NCBI GenBank assembly: GCA_016125275.1
Contig: WGMB01000010.1
Location: 248,001-312,000 of the forward strand
Direction of reading: 5' to 3'
DNA from: Acidobacteriota bacterium
GTDB taxonomy: Bacteria; Acidobacteriota; Terriglobia; Bryobacterales; UBA6623
Length of the DNA: 64,000 nucleotides
Positions 55,835 to 64,000 of the stretch are shown here, in pieces. Position numbers and translations under genes: made by a program. The notes beneath the pieces are model-generated. The model saw only the letters and a program-made list of their open reading frames with translations. It was not told the origin of the DNA and made no database searches. Within the stretch, counting starts at the first letter, position 1. Every line of letters starts with the position of its first letter.

Positions 55835-58702
55835 TCAGCGCGAGATCCAGATCGGCGAGCTCCAGGCCAACTGCTGGTCCGGGTCGCTTTGGCGTAAGCG
55901 CACGTAGTAGAACGATGCTTCTTCGCCCGGCGGCGTGTTGTCTTCGTACTCGAACTCGACCTGTTTCCGGTTGGGTTCGAGCGAGTAGACGACCTCGTTG
56001 TTCTTGATCAGATCGACGGTTGCGATGGGAGTCGTGCCGATCAGCCGGACCCGAAATCGTGCCGGGCCGGTGATCCTGGCGTCGTCGCCCATCAGTAGCT
56101 CGCGCTCGCCGTCGAGCAGGCGGAAGTCGACGATGATGTTGTCGGTGGCGGCGTAGGCGTGACGGGCCCGTATGGCGTCGAGCAGGCCTTGGCGGGTGTT
56201 GTCTTCCGACAGGACCATGGCGTAGGCGGCGTGGGTCCCCATGTGGTCGGAGCTGGCTTGCACCCCCAGCCGGTAGCCCTTGGCCCAGGCCTGCGAGACC
56301 ATGCCGTCAGGACGATAGCCGCCGTGCTGGGTGCGCTTGTCGGCTGGGTCGGCGGAACGCCAGGCTCCCGCCGCCTCATAGCTGTTGCGGTCGCTCTGGT
56401 AGATCTCCACCAAGGGCTCGAGCTCCCCGCCCCAGTCGCGCCAGTCGGTCCCCATGTTGGTGCCGGTGGTGTGCGGCATGGAGATGCCGTTGTTGCGCCG
56501 GATGTAGGCGAACAGGCTGGACGATCCCAGCCGCAACCCGCCATAGGCGTCCATCTCGTTCATCTGGATGTCGAAGTCTTCCACGCCGCGCTGGGCGAAG
56601 ATGATGTTGCGGTGGCCATTGGGGTAGGTCACCGACCGTTCGTACCCGAATAGCGGAGTGAAGCGCATGCCGACGTGATACAGATCGACCGCCTTCTGGG
56701 CGCGCCACCAGTCATAGGGGTGCTGGCCGCCCCAGGCGTGTTCGGTGACGGCGAGGTAGTCCAAGGCGGCGGCGTCGATGGCGTAGCGATAAACGTCCTC
56801 CAGTGAGCCGTCGTTGTAGCCGTCCCAGGACAGCTCCGTATGGCGGTGCATGTCGCCACGCCGGATGCGGTAGCGCTTGCCGCCGAGCTCGTACTCGTAA
56901 GCCCGGATCGCGGCGACGTCCGAGGCTTCGTCCGGGTGGACGGGCGGCGTCGAGAGCGGCCGGTCGAGAGGCGCGACCAGCCTCGGCTGGTCGACCTCGC
57001 CGGTTCGAGGCAGCTTCGCGGCGAAGACGTCCGGCAGCAGCGTCGAGAAGTCCCGAAAGTCGCGCCGGTCGCTGGGCCAAGCGGCGACGATGGTTCCGTT
57101 CGGACCCCGCGCGGCCCGCATGCGCTGGTCGTTCAGGCCGGTGGAATACGGAAGCAGCATCGGCTGGGACCAGCGTTCGCCGTCGAACCAGGACGCCTGG
57201 ATCTCCCACAGGGCGTAGTGTGAAGGCACCCGCGGCGGCACGTTGATCTCGTAGTTCGTGCGGTGGCGATAGAAGCACCACAGGCGCCCGTCGCCGTCGA
57301 CGGCCAGCTCGGGCAGCTCGTAGAAGTTGTTCGGGTCGTCGGGCAGGGCGTCGGCCAACTGCCGGGCCGGCTCCCGCAGGCGGCCGTTCTCCCAGACCGC
57401 CAGGTGGATCCGGCGGGACTGGTAGAGTCCTTCGCCGGGGACCGTGATGTCGCGCGGATAGCCGAAATCCTTGCCCCAGTTCGGCCCGGCCTCGTGCCAG
57501 GCGAACCAGACGCGGCCGGCCGGGTCGGCGACGGCCGAGACCTGCGCTTCGAAGCGAGCCGTCGCCGCCAGAGGAGTCTCCTGGGACCACTCGGCGCCCC
57601 GCAAGGAACGCATACGGACGTCATAGCCGTTGGGGCCGTACTGATCCCATGCCACGAACACCGCGCCGTCCGGCGTGACGGCCAGCGCCGGCTCCCAGCA
57701 GTTGTCGGCTTGCGGAGACGAGACGCGCTGTTCGGAGCTCCAGCCGTCGGCCGGGTCGTAGCGCTTGTAGTAGACGCCGGCGACGCCCTCGCGCCAGCCC
57801 TGCCACGCCAGATGCAACGAGCCGTCGGCCGCCGCGGCGAGCCGATGCTGGGCGTCGGGTTGCGAGGCCCGGGTGAGGCGCTCGATCCGCGACCAGCCCA
57901 GGCCGTCGAAGCTGCGACCGAACAGATCCCAGTTGTCGCTCGCGCGCTCGGACCAGACCACCCACAGCTTGCCCTCGCCGTCGAAGGCGGCAGCCGTGCG
58001 ATAGACGTCCCGGCCCGGTCCGGCGACTTCATGGACCGTGTCGCCGCCGACCTGCTGTGCGAGCACGCGGTCGGTCTGGCCGTCCCAGGCCTGCCAAGCC
58101 ACCCAGGCCGGGCCGCTCGCGCCGATCGCCACGGAAGGGTAGTCGTGATCGGCGCGCCTCTGTTCCGAACCACGCCGGGAATCCAGGGAGGGCCGGCCCG
58201 TCAGCGCCGGCGTCACCAGCCGCTCGACCTGCACGCGGCCGTCCAGATGGGCGCTCCGGTCGCCGACGGCGAAGTCCTCGGGCCGGAACGAGAAACGGCC
58301 CTGAGTGGTCACCAGATCGACTTGGGTGGCCGGCGAGGCCGCCAGAAAGAGCAGCAGGCGCGGCGCCAGGAGCCCGCCGTCGGTCACCGGTTGGAAGCGA
58401 TCCTCGTACAGCGTTCGCGGCGGAACCTGATAGCCGGCTCGCGTGCGGGCTTCCCAGCGGCGCCGAGGGTGCACCAGATCGCCGTAGCTCAGCTCATAGC
58501 CCGTCAGACGTACGAGCTCGCCTTGTCGCACCGAGACCGAACCGTCCCAAACCGTTTCCTCTCGGTCTCCTACCCCCAATGTGACCAAGAACAGGGCGTC
58601 GGCCCCGGCGGGAGGATCGAGCGAGGTGGTTAGAGTGACGCTTTGTGCTGCGGCGATCCCGTTCAGCAGAAAGGTGAGGGAGACGAGGGTCAGCAGACGC
58701 AT
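55835..58702 (-). CDS. Secreted beta-propeller plus PHP-type phosphoesterase protein
   Basis: 955 residues from ATG 58702, with GGAG seven bases upstream. A signal peptide (LLTLVSLTFLLNGIAAAQ) is followed by about 570 residues with sialidase-like repeats (LHLAWQGWREG, VFVAWDQYG, VWFAWHEAG, LWCFYRHR) indicating a beta-propeller. From about 600 the PHP-like domain begins with GDMHRHTELSWDG (His619, His621). Later motifs (VTEHAWG, GYERS, SMPHTTGTN and SSDHMGTHAAYA) supply the metal-site His and Asp residues, as in DUF3604-type proteins. The domain pairing is known but the substrate is not. Confidence 0.78.
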   Translation of the reverse strand: MRLLTLVSLTFLLNGIAAAQSVTLTTSLDPPAGADALFLVTLGVGDREETVWDGSVSVRQGELVRLTGYELSYGDLVHPRRRWEARTRAGYQVPPRTLYEDRFQPVTDGGLLAPRLLLFLAASPATQVDLVTTQGRFSFRPEDFAVGDRSAHLDGRVQVERLVTPALTGRPSLDSRRGSEQRRADHDYPSVAIGASGPAWVAWQAWDGQTDRVLAQQVGGDTVHEVAGPGRDVYRTAAAFDGEGKLWVVWSERASDNWDLFGRSFDGLGWSRIERLTRASQPDAQHRLAAAADGSLHLAWQGWREGVAGVYYKRYDPADGWSSEQRVSSPQADNCWEPALAVTPDGAVFVAWDQYGPNGYDVRMRSLRGAEWSQETPLAATARFEAQVSAVADPAGRVWFAWHEAGPNWGKDFGYPRDITVPGEGLYQSRRIHLAVWENGRLREPARQLADALPDDPNNFYELPELAVDGDGRLWCFYRHRTNYEINVPPRVPSHYALWEIQASWFDGERWSQPMLLPYSTGLNDQRMRAARGPNGTIVAAWPSDRRDFRDFSTLLPDVFAAKLPRTGEVDQPRLVAPLDRPLSTPPVHPDEASDVAAIRAYEYELGGKRYRIRRGDMHRHTELSWDGYNDGSLEDVYRYAIDAAALDYLAVTEHAWGGQHPYDWWRAQKAVDLYHVGMRFTPLFGYERSVTYPNGHRNIIFAQRGVEDFDIQMNEMDAYGGLRLGSSSLFAYIRRNNGISMPHTTGTNMGTDWRDWGGELEPLVEIYQSDRNSYEAAGAWRSADPADKRTQHGGYRPDGMVSQAWAKGYRLGVQASSDHMGTHAAYAMVLSEDNTRQGLLDAIRARHAYAATDNIIVDFRLLDGERELLMGDDARITGPARFRVRLIGTTPIATVDLIKNNEVVYSLEPNRKQVEFEYEDNTPPGEEASFYYVRLRQSDPDQQLAWSSPIWISR

Positions 58703-58768
58703 CGAGGGCTCCGGCGGCAAGTGTTCCACAAGGTACCGCACTCGCCGCCGGGCGGGCCGCCGCGCAGA

Positions 58769-59623
58769 TTAGGCGGCCAGGCGGATCAGCAGAATGGCCG
58801 TTGCGATGGCGGCGGCTGGGGGATCGATGTGGCTGTCCCCGCCGTTGAGCAGCAGCCGCGCCGCCGCTTCGCCCAGAAAGGCGCCGAGGATTCCGGCCAA
58901 GCCGCCGGCGATCAGGCAATCGAACGACAGCGCCGCGGCGGCGGCCGGCAGCGCGATGTGGTGCGTCACCGGCATCTTGGCTCCGCCGTAGAGGAAGGTC
59001 AGCGAGGCGGCGGTCAGGCCGAAACCCACGACCGCGCCGCCGCCCTCCGCGCCCATCGCCAGCGCCGCCCAAGCCGACGGCAGCCCCATGCCCAGGCCGG
59101 CCAGAACCAACAGGGCGGGCTTGCGCTGCCAGGGCAGCCAGACGTCTTCGTCCGTGGCGGCAAAGCGTGCGGCGAAGAGCCCCCGGCGCCCGAAGGCCAG
59201 ACGCGCCAGCACGGCTGAGACCACCACCGTGAGCGCGATCGTGTCCGTCCAGTCGCGCAGCCCCATAGCGCCCCAGCCGGCTTCGAACAGCGCTCCGAAG
59301 GCGCCGAACGCACCGCCGACCGCCAGCACGTCAGCGCGCTCCAGCCCCATCAGCGAGGCCGAGACGTCGCGGCCGGTGGGCAGCAGGCCGCGACGGGCGG
59401 CGTAGGCGGCCGCTCCCACGCCGCCGCCGAAGGCGATATGCGGCCCGAGAAACGGCCCGAAGGCGACCTGATCGAGCACGACCGCGCCGCCGCCGGAGGC
59501 CTGGATCGCCGCTCCGACCAGGGTCGCGAAGCCGCACAGAATGAATGCCGGCAAAGCGCCGATCGAGGCCCCGAAGACGCCGCCGCCAAACGCAGCAAGC
59601 AGCAGGTAAGGGTCCAAATCCAT
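58769..59623 (-). CDS. Multi-pass membrane protein of unknown function
   Basis: 284 residues from ATG 59623; the longer frame to 60088 covers the deoxynucleoside kinase gene antiframe and is not used. About seven hydrophobic, Gly/Ala-rich segments (YLLLAAFGGGVFGASIGALPAFILCGFATLVGAA and others) and no signal or catalytic motif that I recognise. It starts five bases after the kinase stop and is probably translated with it. Confidence 0.6.
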   Translation of the reverse strand: MDLDPYLLLAAFGGGVFGASIGALPAFILCGFATLVGAAIQASGGGAVVLDQVAFGPFLGPHIAFGGGVGAAAYAARRGLLPTGRDVSASLMGLERADVLAVGGAFGAFGALFEAGWGAMGLRDWTDTIALTVVVSAVLARLAFGRRGLFAARFAATDEDVWLPWQRKPALLVLAGLGMGLPSAWAALAMGAEGGGAVVGFGLTAASLTFLYGGAKMPVTHHIALPAAAAALSFDCLIAGGLAGILGAFLGEAAARLLLNGGDSHIDPPAAAIATAILLIRLAA

Positions 59624-59628
59624 CGCGG

Positions 59629-60261
59629 TCAGGAGCTCAGCGGGAGGAAGTACTGCGTCCCGTGGACCGGACGACTCAGCTCCTGGAGCAGCTCTTCGAG
59701 ATCCTTGCGGTTGTGCACGAAGTCCACCTTGGTGGTGTCGACCACCAGCACGTCGGCGGCCTTGTAGTGCGCGAAGAAGTGATCGTAGGCGCGCACGGCC
59801 TCCTGCAGGTAGCTCATCGCGATCTTCGACTCCGACGGCACGGCCTTGCGCGCGATCCGCTCCTTGAGCACCTCTGGCGTCGCCTTGAGATAGATCACCA
59901 GATCCGGCGTGGCGATGCGCTCCTTGAAGTGCTGGTAGTAGAGGTCGTAGATGGAGACCTCTTCGTCGGTGAGGTTCAAGTAGGCGAAGAGCTTGTCCTT
60001 CTCGAACAAGTAGTCGGCGACGATCGGCGTATGGGAGGTGTCGAGCTTGGATTCGCTGAGCTGACGATAGCGCTCGAGCAGGAACCACATCTGGGCGCGA
60101 AACCCGGCGCCGGGAGCGCCCTTGTAGAACTCTTCGAGAAAGGGATTGCGCTCGGTGTCCAGCACCGTTCGCGCATGGATTCTTTCAGCCAAGGCCTGCG
60201 CCAGGCTGGACTTACCGACCCGCAGCGGGCCTTCGATCGCGATGTAGCGGGCAGCGGTCAC
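59629..60261 (-). CDS. Deoxynucleoside kinase family protein
   Basis: 210 residues. P-loop IEGPLRVGKSSLAQALAERI, then a TERNPFLEEFYKG region and DLVIYLKATPEVLKERIARK, with the ERIARK LID-type motif. It phosphorylates a deoxynucleoside (dAK/dGK-like group) for nucleotide salvage. It is cotranscribed downstream of ruvB, 26 bases away. Confidence 0.88.
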   Translation of the reverse strand: MTAARYIAIEGPLRVGKSSLAQALAERIHARTVLDTERNPFLEEFYKGAPGAGFRAQMWFLLERYRQLSESKLDTSHTPIVADYLFEKDKLFAYLNLTDEEVSIYDLYYQHFKERIATPDLVIYLKATPEVLKERIARKAVPSESKIAMSYLQEAVRAYDHFFAHYKAADVLVVDTTKVDFVHNRKDLEELLQELSRPVHGTQYFLPLSS

Positions 60262-60287
60262 ATCCGGTCCTCAACTTCCCCAGTGTC

Positions 60288-61316
<1,029 letters not shown>

Positions 61317-61322
61317 AGGAAA

Positions 61323-61913
61323 CTATGAGCGAACCAGCTCCAAGGCCATCCGGAACAGCGGCTCGAATTCCGCCGGCGCGCCCTTCCGCCGTGCCAAATC
61401 CACCGCCTTGTCCGCCGCCGCGGGCGTGCAACCGAGGTTGATCAGCGCCGAGACGACTTCCTTGTCGATGGCCCCTCCCGGGGTGCCGGCCGCCTTCTCG
61501 GGCGCCTCCAGAGCCCCCAGCTTTTCGCGCAACTCCAGGATAATCCTTTCGCCTGTCTTTCGCCCAATGCCGGGGATGCGTTGCAGCCTCTGGCCGTCTC
61601 CGGCGCGGATGGCGTCGAGCAGTTCCGGCGCAGGCAGGCCCGACAGAATCGTGACCGCCAGTCGCGGCCCCACGCCGTTCACGGTGATCAGGTGCTCGAA
61701 CAGCTTCCGGTCGGTCTCCTCCAAGAAGCCGAACAGCGCCAGCACATCCTCGCGGACGTGCGTGTAGGTGAACAGGCGCACCTCCTTGCCGAGGTCAGGC
61801 AAGTGCGGGAAAGCGGAGATCGGGATGGTGAGCCCATAGCCCACGCCTCCGACATCGACCACGGCGTAGTCGGTTCGCTTTTCGAGCAGGATTCCGCGAA
61901 GACGGGAGATCAT
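61323..61913 (-). CDS. ruvA: Holliday junction DNA-binding protein RuvA
   Basis: 196 residues: N-terminal OB fold (ISRLRGILLEKRTDYAVVDVGGVGYGLTIP), two helix-hairpin-helix motifs (LITVNGVGPRLAVTILSGL, LQRIPGIGRKTGERIILEL) and the C-terminal domain that contacts RuvB. ruvC is not in the window. Confidence 0.97.
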   Translation of the reverse strand: MISRLRGILLEKRTDYAVVDVGGVGYGLTIPISAFPHLPDLGKEVRLFTYTHVREDVLALFGFLEETDRKLFEHLITVNGVGPRLAVTILSGLPAPELLDAIRAGDGQRLQRIPGIGRKTGERIILELREKLGALEAPEKAAGTPGGAIDKEVVSALINLGCTPAAADKAVDLARRKGAPAEFEPLFRMALELVRS

Positions 61914-61974
61914 GGGGCGAAAGCGGTATTCTACCGCGCCGGCTGGCCCGCGCCCGGTCGAAGACGCCGGCGCC

Positions 61975-62532
61975 CTAGGCGGCTAGGGCTTTCTCCACCA
62001 GAGCCAGCAGGTTCGGCGGCAGCGTCAGCCCCAGGGCGGCTTGATGCCCGCGGTCGCTCATTTTGACCCAGGTTCGCCGCAGGATGAAGACCAGCTTGTC
62101 CTCGGGGTGCTTGGCGGCGAACTCGGCGAAGTAGCTTTCGAGGAAGACCAGGCAGATCACGTCCTCCAGGGTTTGGCACTCGGGGTCGGTCTTGAGGTTC
62201 TTCTTCTTCAGCAGCGACTCGACGCGTGCGATCGTTTCGTCGTCGTAGCCCACGCCTTGCAGGATCTCGGCGGTCGTGCGGGCGTGAAAGTCCGCCAGCT
62301 CGGTGCGCCAGCGCTTGTAGCCGGCGCGGTCCATCGGGTAGTTTTCGCGGGGGGAGGTCCAGCGCTCGATGTGCTGGGCTCGGGCGGCCAGCCGCAGGGC
62401 CTCGGAGGCTTCGGGCTCGAGCTTCGCGAGCCAAGCCGTCATCCGCTCGGAGTACGGCAGCTCCTTGCCGAACGGGTCCCGCCGATTGTAGTCGTCAATG
62501 CGCTCGACAGCGCGCTGGAAGCGGTCGCTCAT
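61975..62532 (-). CDS. DUF4202 domain protein
   Basis: 185 residues from ATG 62532. The DUF4202 pattern is clear: RFQRAVERIDDYNRRDP at the start, RAQHIERWTSPRENYPMDRAGYKRWRTELADFHA, and a later LEDVICLVFLESYFAEFAAKH. An HD-like metal-site arrangement is plausible but not shown. Function unknown; it lies 7 bases after the binding-protein gene and 61 bases before ruvA. Confidence 0.85.
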   Translation of the reverse strand: MSDRFQRAVERIDDYNRRDPFGKELPYSERMTAWLAKLEPEASEALRLAARAQHIERWTSPRENYPMDRAGYKRWRTELADFHARTTAEILQGVGYDDETIARVESLLKKKNLKTDPECQTLEDVICLVFLESYFAEFAAKHPEDKLVFILRRTWVKMSDRGHQAALGLTLPPNLLALVEKALAA

Positions 62533-62539
62533 CCCGCTC

Positions 62540-63511
62540 CTATTGTCCGCCTTCCAGCCACGCCGCGATGCCGGGATGCAGCACGGCCTGCATCTCGGGC
62601 GTGTCGACATTCTCCGGGGTGATCAGGTAGGCGCCGGAGTCGATCTGGCGGTCCGGCGTCCGTCCGGCCAACTGCTCGCCGACGGCTTTGGTCGCCAGGT
62701 AGCCCATCTTGAAGGGGTCCTGCACGACGATCGAGTCGATCTTGCCGGCCTTCATCGCCGCCAGGAGCTCCTCGGAGGCGTCGAAACCCACCACCTTCAC
62801 ATTGGCGCCCCGCTGTTGCACGGCGCGGACCGTGCCGTCCGTGGAGGATTCGTTGTCGGCAAAGAGTCCCGCCAGGTCCGGGTGCGCCGTCATCAGATTC
62901 TCGGCCTCGGCCAAGGCCTTGGCGCGGTCGGCCATGTTGAAGCGCACACCGAGCACTTCGATGCCGCCGAAGGATTCCTTCATCTCATCGAGAAAGCCCT
63001 GCTCCCGCTGCATCGTCGAGGCCGAACCGGGCATGAAGCCGATGACGCCGACCTTGCCCTTGCCCTGCAGGATCTCGCCCATGCGGCGGGCGCCCATGCG
63101 GCCGGCTTGGTAGTTGTCGGTGGCGACGAAGCTGAGGATCTTGTCCGTCTTGATGCCCGAGTCGAAGATGGAAACCGGAATCCCCTGCCCGGAAGCCCGC
63201 TCGACGACGCCCACCAGCGCCTCTTCGTCGACCGGGGCCAGCACGATCCCCTGCACGCGGCGCGCGATGAGGTTCTCGACGATGGCGATCTGGCGGCTGG
63301 CGTCGATCTCGAGCTGCGGAGCGTTCCACAGGATCTCCATGCCGTACTCGGAGCCAGCCTTGCGCGCGCCGGCGTGAATCGTCTGCCAGAAGATGTGATT
63401 GGTCCCCTTGGGGACGACGCCGACCACGGGCCGGCCGTCCCCAGGCTTCCCGCAGCCCACCCACGCGGCGGAGAAGGCGGACAGGCTCAGGAACTCGCGG
63501 CGGCTCGGCAT
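62540..63511 (-). CDS. Periplasmic sugar-type substrate-binding protein
   Basis: 323 residues from ATG 63511. A twin-arginine-like signal with a cysteine (PSRREFLSLSAFSAAWVGCGK) suggests a lipoprotein, though the lipobox is atypical. The ribose-binding-protein fold: VVGVVPKGTNHIFWQTIHAGARKAG, VQGIVLAPVDEEALVG, FVATDNYQAGRMGARRMGE, and AGLFADNESSTDGTVRAVQQRG. No permease or ATPase gene is adjacent on this side. The ABC partners may be elsewhere, or the protein may feed a chemosensor. Confidence 0.83.
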   Translation of the reverse strand: MPSRREFLSLSAFSAAWVGCGKPGDGRPVVGVVPKGTNHIFWQTIHAGARKAGSEYGMEILWNAPQLEIDASRQIAIVENLIARRVQGIVLAPVDEEALVGVVERASGQGIPVSIFDSGIKTDKILSFVATDNYQAGRMGARRMGEILQGKGKVGVIGFMPGSASTMQREQGFLDEMKESFGGIEVLGVRFNMADRAKALAEAENLMTAHPDLAGLFADNESSTDGTVRAVQQRGANVKVVGFDASEELLAAMKAGKIDSIVVQDPFKMGYLATKAVGEQLAGRTPDRQIDSGAYLITPENVDTPEMQAVLHPGIAAWLEGGQ

Positions 63512-63567
63512 GCACGAAGAGTGTCGCACAACCGGACACGGCCTCCCGACGGCGCCATGATGAGTGG

Positions 63568-64000
63568 ATGGCGACTCCCATTTACACCGTCGACGCCTTC
63601 GCCGAGCGGCCTTTTCAGGGCAACCCGGCGGCCGTCTGCCTGTTGGACAAGGGGGCAGAAGCCTCCTGGATGCAGGCGCTTGCCGCTGAGATGAATCTCT
63701 CCGAGACGGCCTTTCTGGTTCCTTCGGGCGAGGCATTCGGCCTACGCTGGTTCACTCCGGCCGTCGAGGTCGACCTGTGCGGCCATGCCACCCTGGCTTC
63801 GGCGCACGTGTTGTGGGAGAGCGGCCGGCTGGCGTCGGACCGTCCGGCGCTGTTCGACACGCGCAGCGGGCGGCTGACCTGCACCCGCCGCGGCGACTGG
63901 ATCGAGATGGATTTCCCGGCCTCCCCGCCCCGCCCGGAGGCGGCTCCGGAGGAACTGCTGACGGCGCTGGGCGCCCAGGCCGTTTGGACCGGCAAGACGC
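63568..64000 (+). CDS. PhzF family isomerase-like protein, 3' end outside the window
   Basis: The first 144 codons of a gene that runs off the end. ATPIYTVDAFAERPFQGNPAAVCLL and a later AAEMNLSETAFL (with the catalytic-type Glu), LRWFTPAVEVDLCGHATLASAHVL are the PhzF-family N-terminal motifs. The family includes phenazine-pathway isomerases and many uncharacterised enzymes; function here is unknown. The start is the ATG at 63568; it is divergent from the binding-protein gene with a 56-base gap. Confidence 0.85.
   Translation, partial: MATPIYTVDAFAERPFQGNPAAVCLLDKGAEASWMQALAAEMNLSETAFLVPSGEAFGLRWFTPAVEVDLCGHATLASAHVLWESGRLASDRPALFDTRSGRLTCTRRGDWIEMDFPASPPRPEAAPEELLTALGAQAVWTGKT

Overview
The window is about 64 kb of very GC-rich DNA, densely packed with genes, and reads as a chromosomal segment of a member of the Acidobacteriota, most likely the Solibacter/Bryobacter side. 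The evidence is from the proteins: a PadR regulator next to an 'acidobacterial duplicated orphan permease' (40.6-43.7 kb), a small secreted protein of a type common in Acidobacteria (16.6-17.0 kb), a C-terminal domain resembling the Solibacter C-terminal domain (TIGR03437-like) on a secreted protein at 31.5-32.6 kb, and many twin-arginine signal peptides on enzymes. I see no tRNA, rRNA, CRISPR array, insertion sequence or prophage gene.

Layout. 0-5.2 kb: the tail of a small Lys/Ala/Gly-rich exported protein, then a large DUF4011 / superfamily-1 helicase / Vsr-like nuclease / DUF3320 protein of a type linked to phage defence. 5.2-12 kb (minus strand): pyruvate carboxylase, then a run of a GT39-like membrane glycosyltransferase, an exported methyltransferase and a DUF4262 protein whose frame continues past a TAG stop into a second recognisable segment. 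12-16.5 kb (plus): an oxidoreductase-SelD fusion, a PIG-L deacetylase and a membrane glycosyltransferase 2. 16.6-18.5 kb (minus): small exported proteins and an isochorismatase-like hydrolase. 18.6-23.7 kb (plus): PcrA/UvrD helicase, then three TadE/TadG-like pilus proteins. 23.8-31.3 kb (plus): NhaC antiporter, TlyA, NAD kinase and a four-gene MacB-like ABC efflux system.

31.4-35.5 kb is the most unusual part. Two tandem, homologous secreted proteins share an exact Cys-bounded motif (C-x2-G-x-V-x4-PFNxNPC) and belong to no family I recognise. They are followed by a protein with NlpC/P60-like Cys and His motifs and by a convergent sigma54 activator lacking a receiver domain. The promoter region of the secreted pair shares a spaced element (AGTAC-N9-AGTAC-N13-TCT-N4-AGAAA) with the region before the Tad genes.

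35.5-43.7 kb: ThiD and a Uma2 nuclease, an exported sulfatase, a HigBA toxin-antitoxin pair, an exported enolase-superfamily dehydratase, and the ADOP permease with PadR. 43.7-55.8 kb: a surface-glycan island with an ABC-2 polysaccharide exporter pair, a GT39-like transferase, a twitch-type radical SAM protein and seven further glycosyltransferases, five of them in a chain of 4-base stop/start overlaps. One of these (50.3-51.1 kb) is broken by a single extra C. 55.8-63.5 kb (minus): a secreted beta-propeller/PHP-domain protein and a run containing RuvA, RuvB, a deoxynucleoside kinase, a membrane protein, DUF4202 and a sugar-type binding protein. The right edge cuts a PhzF-family gene.
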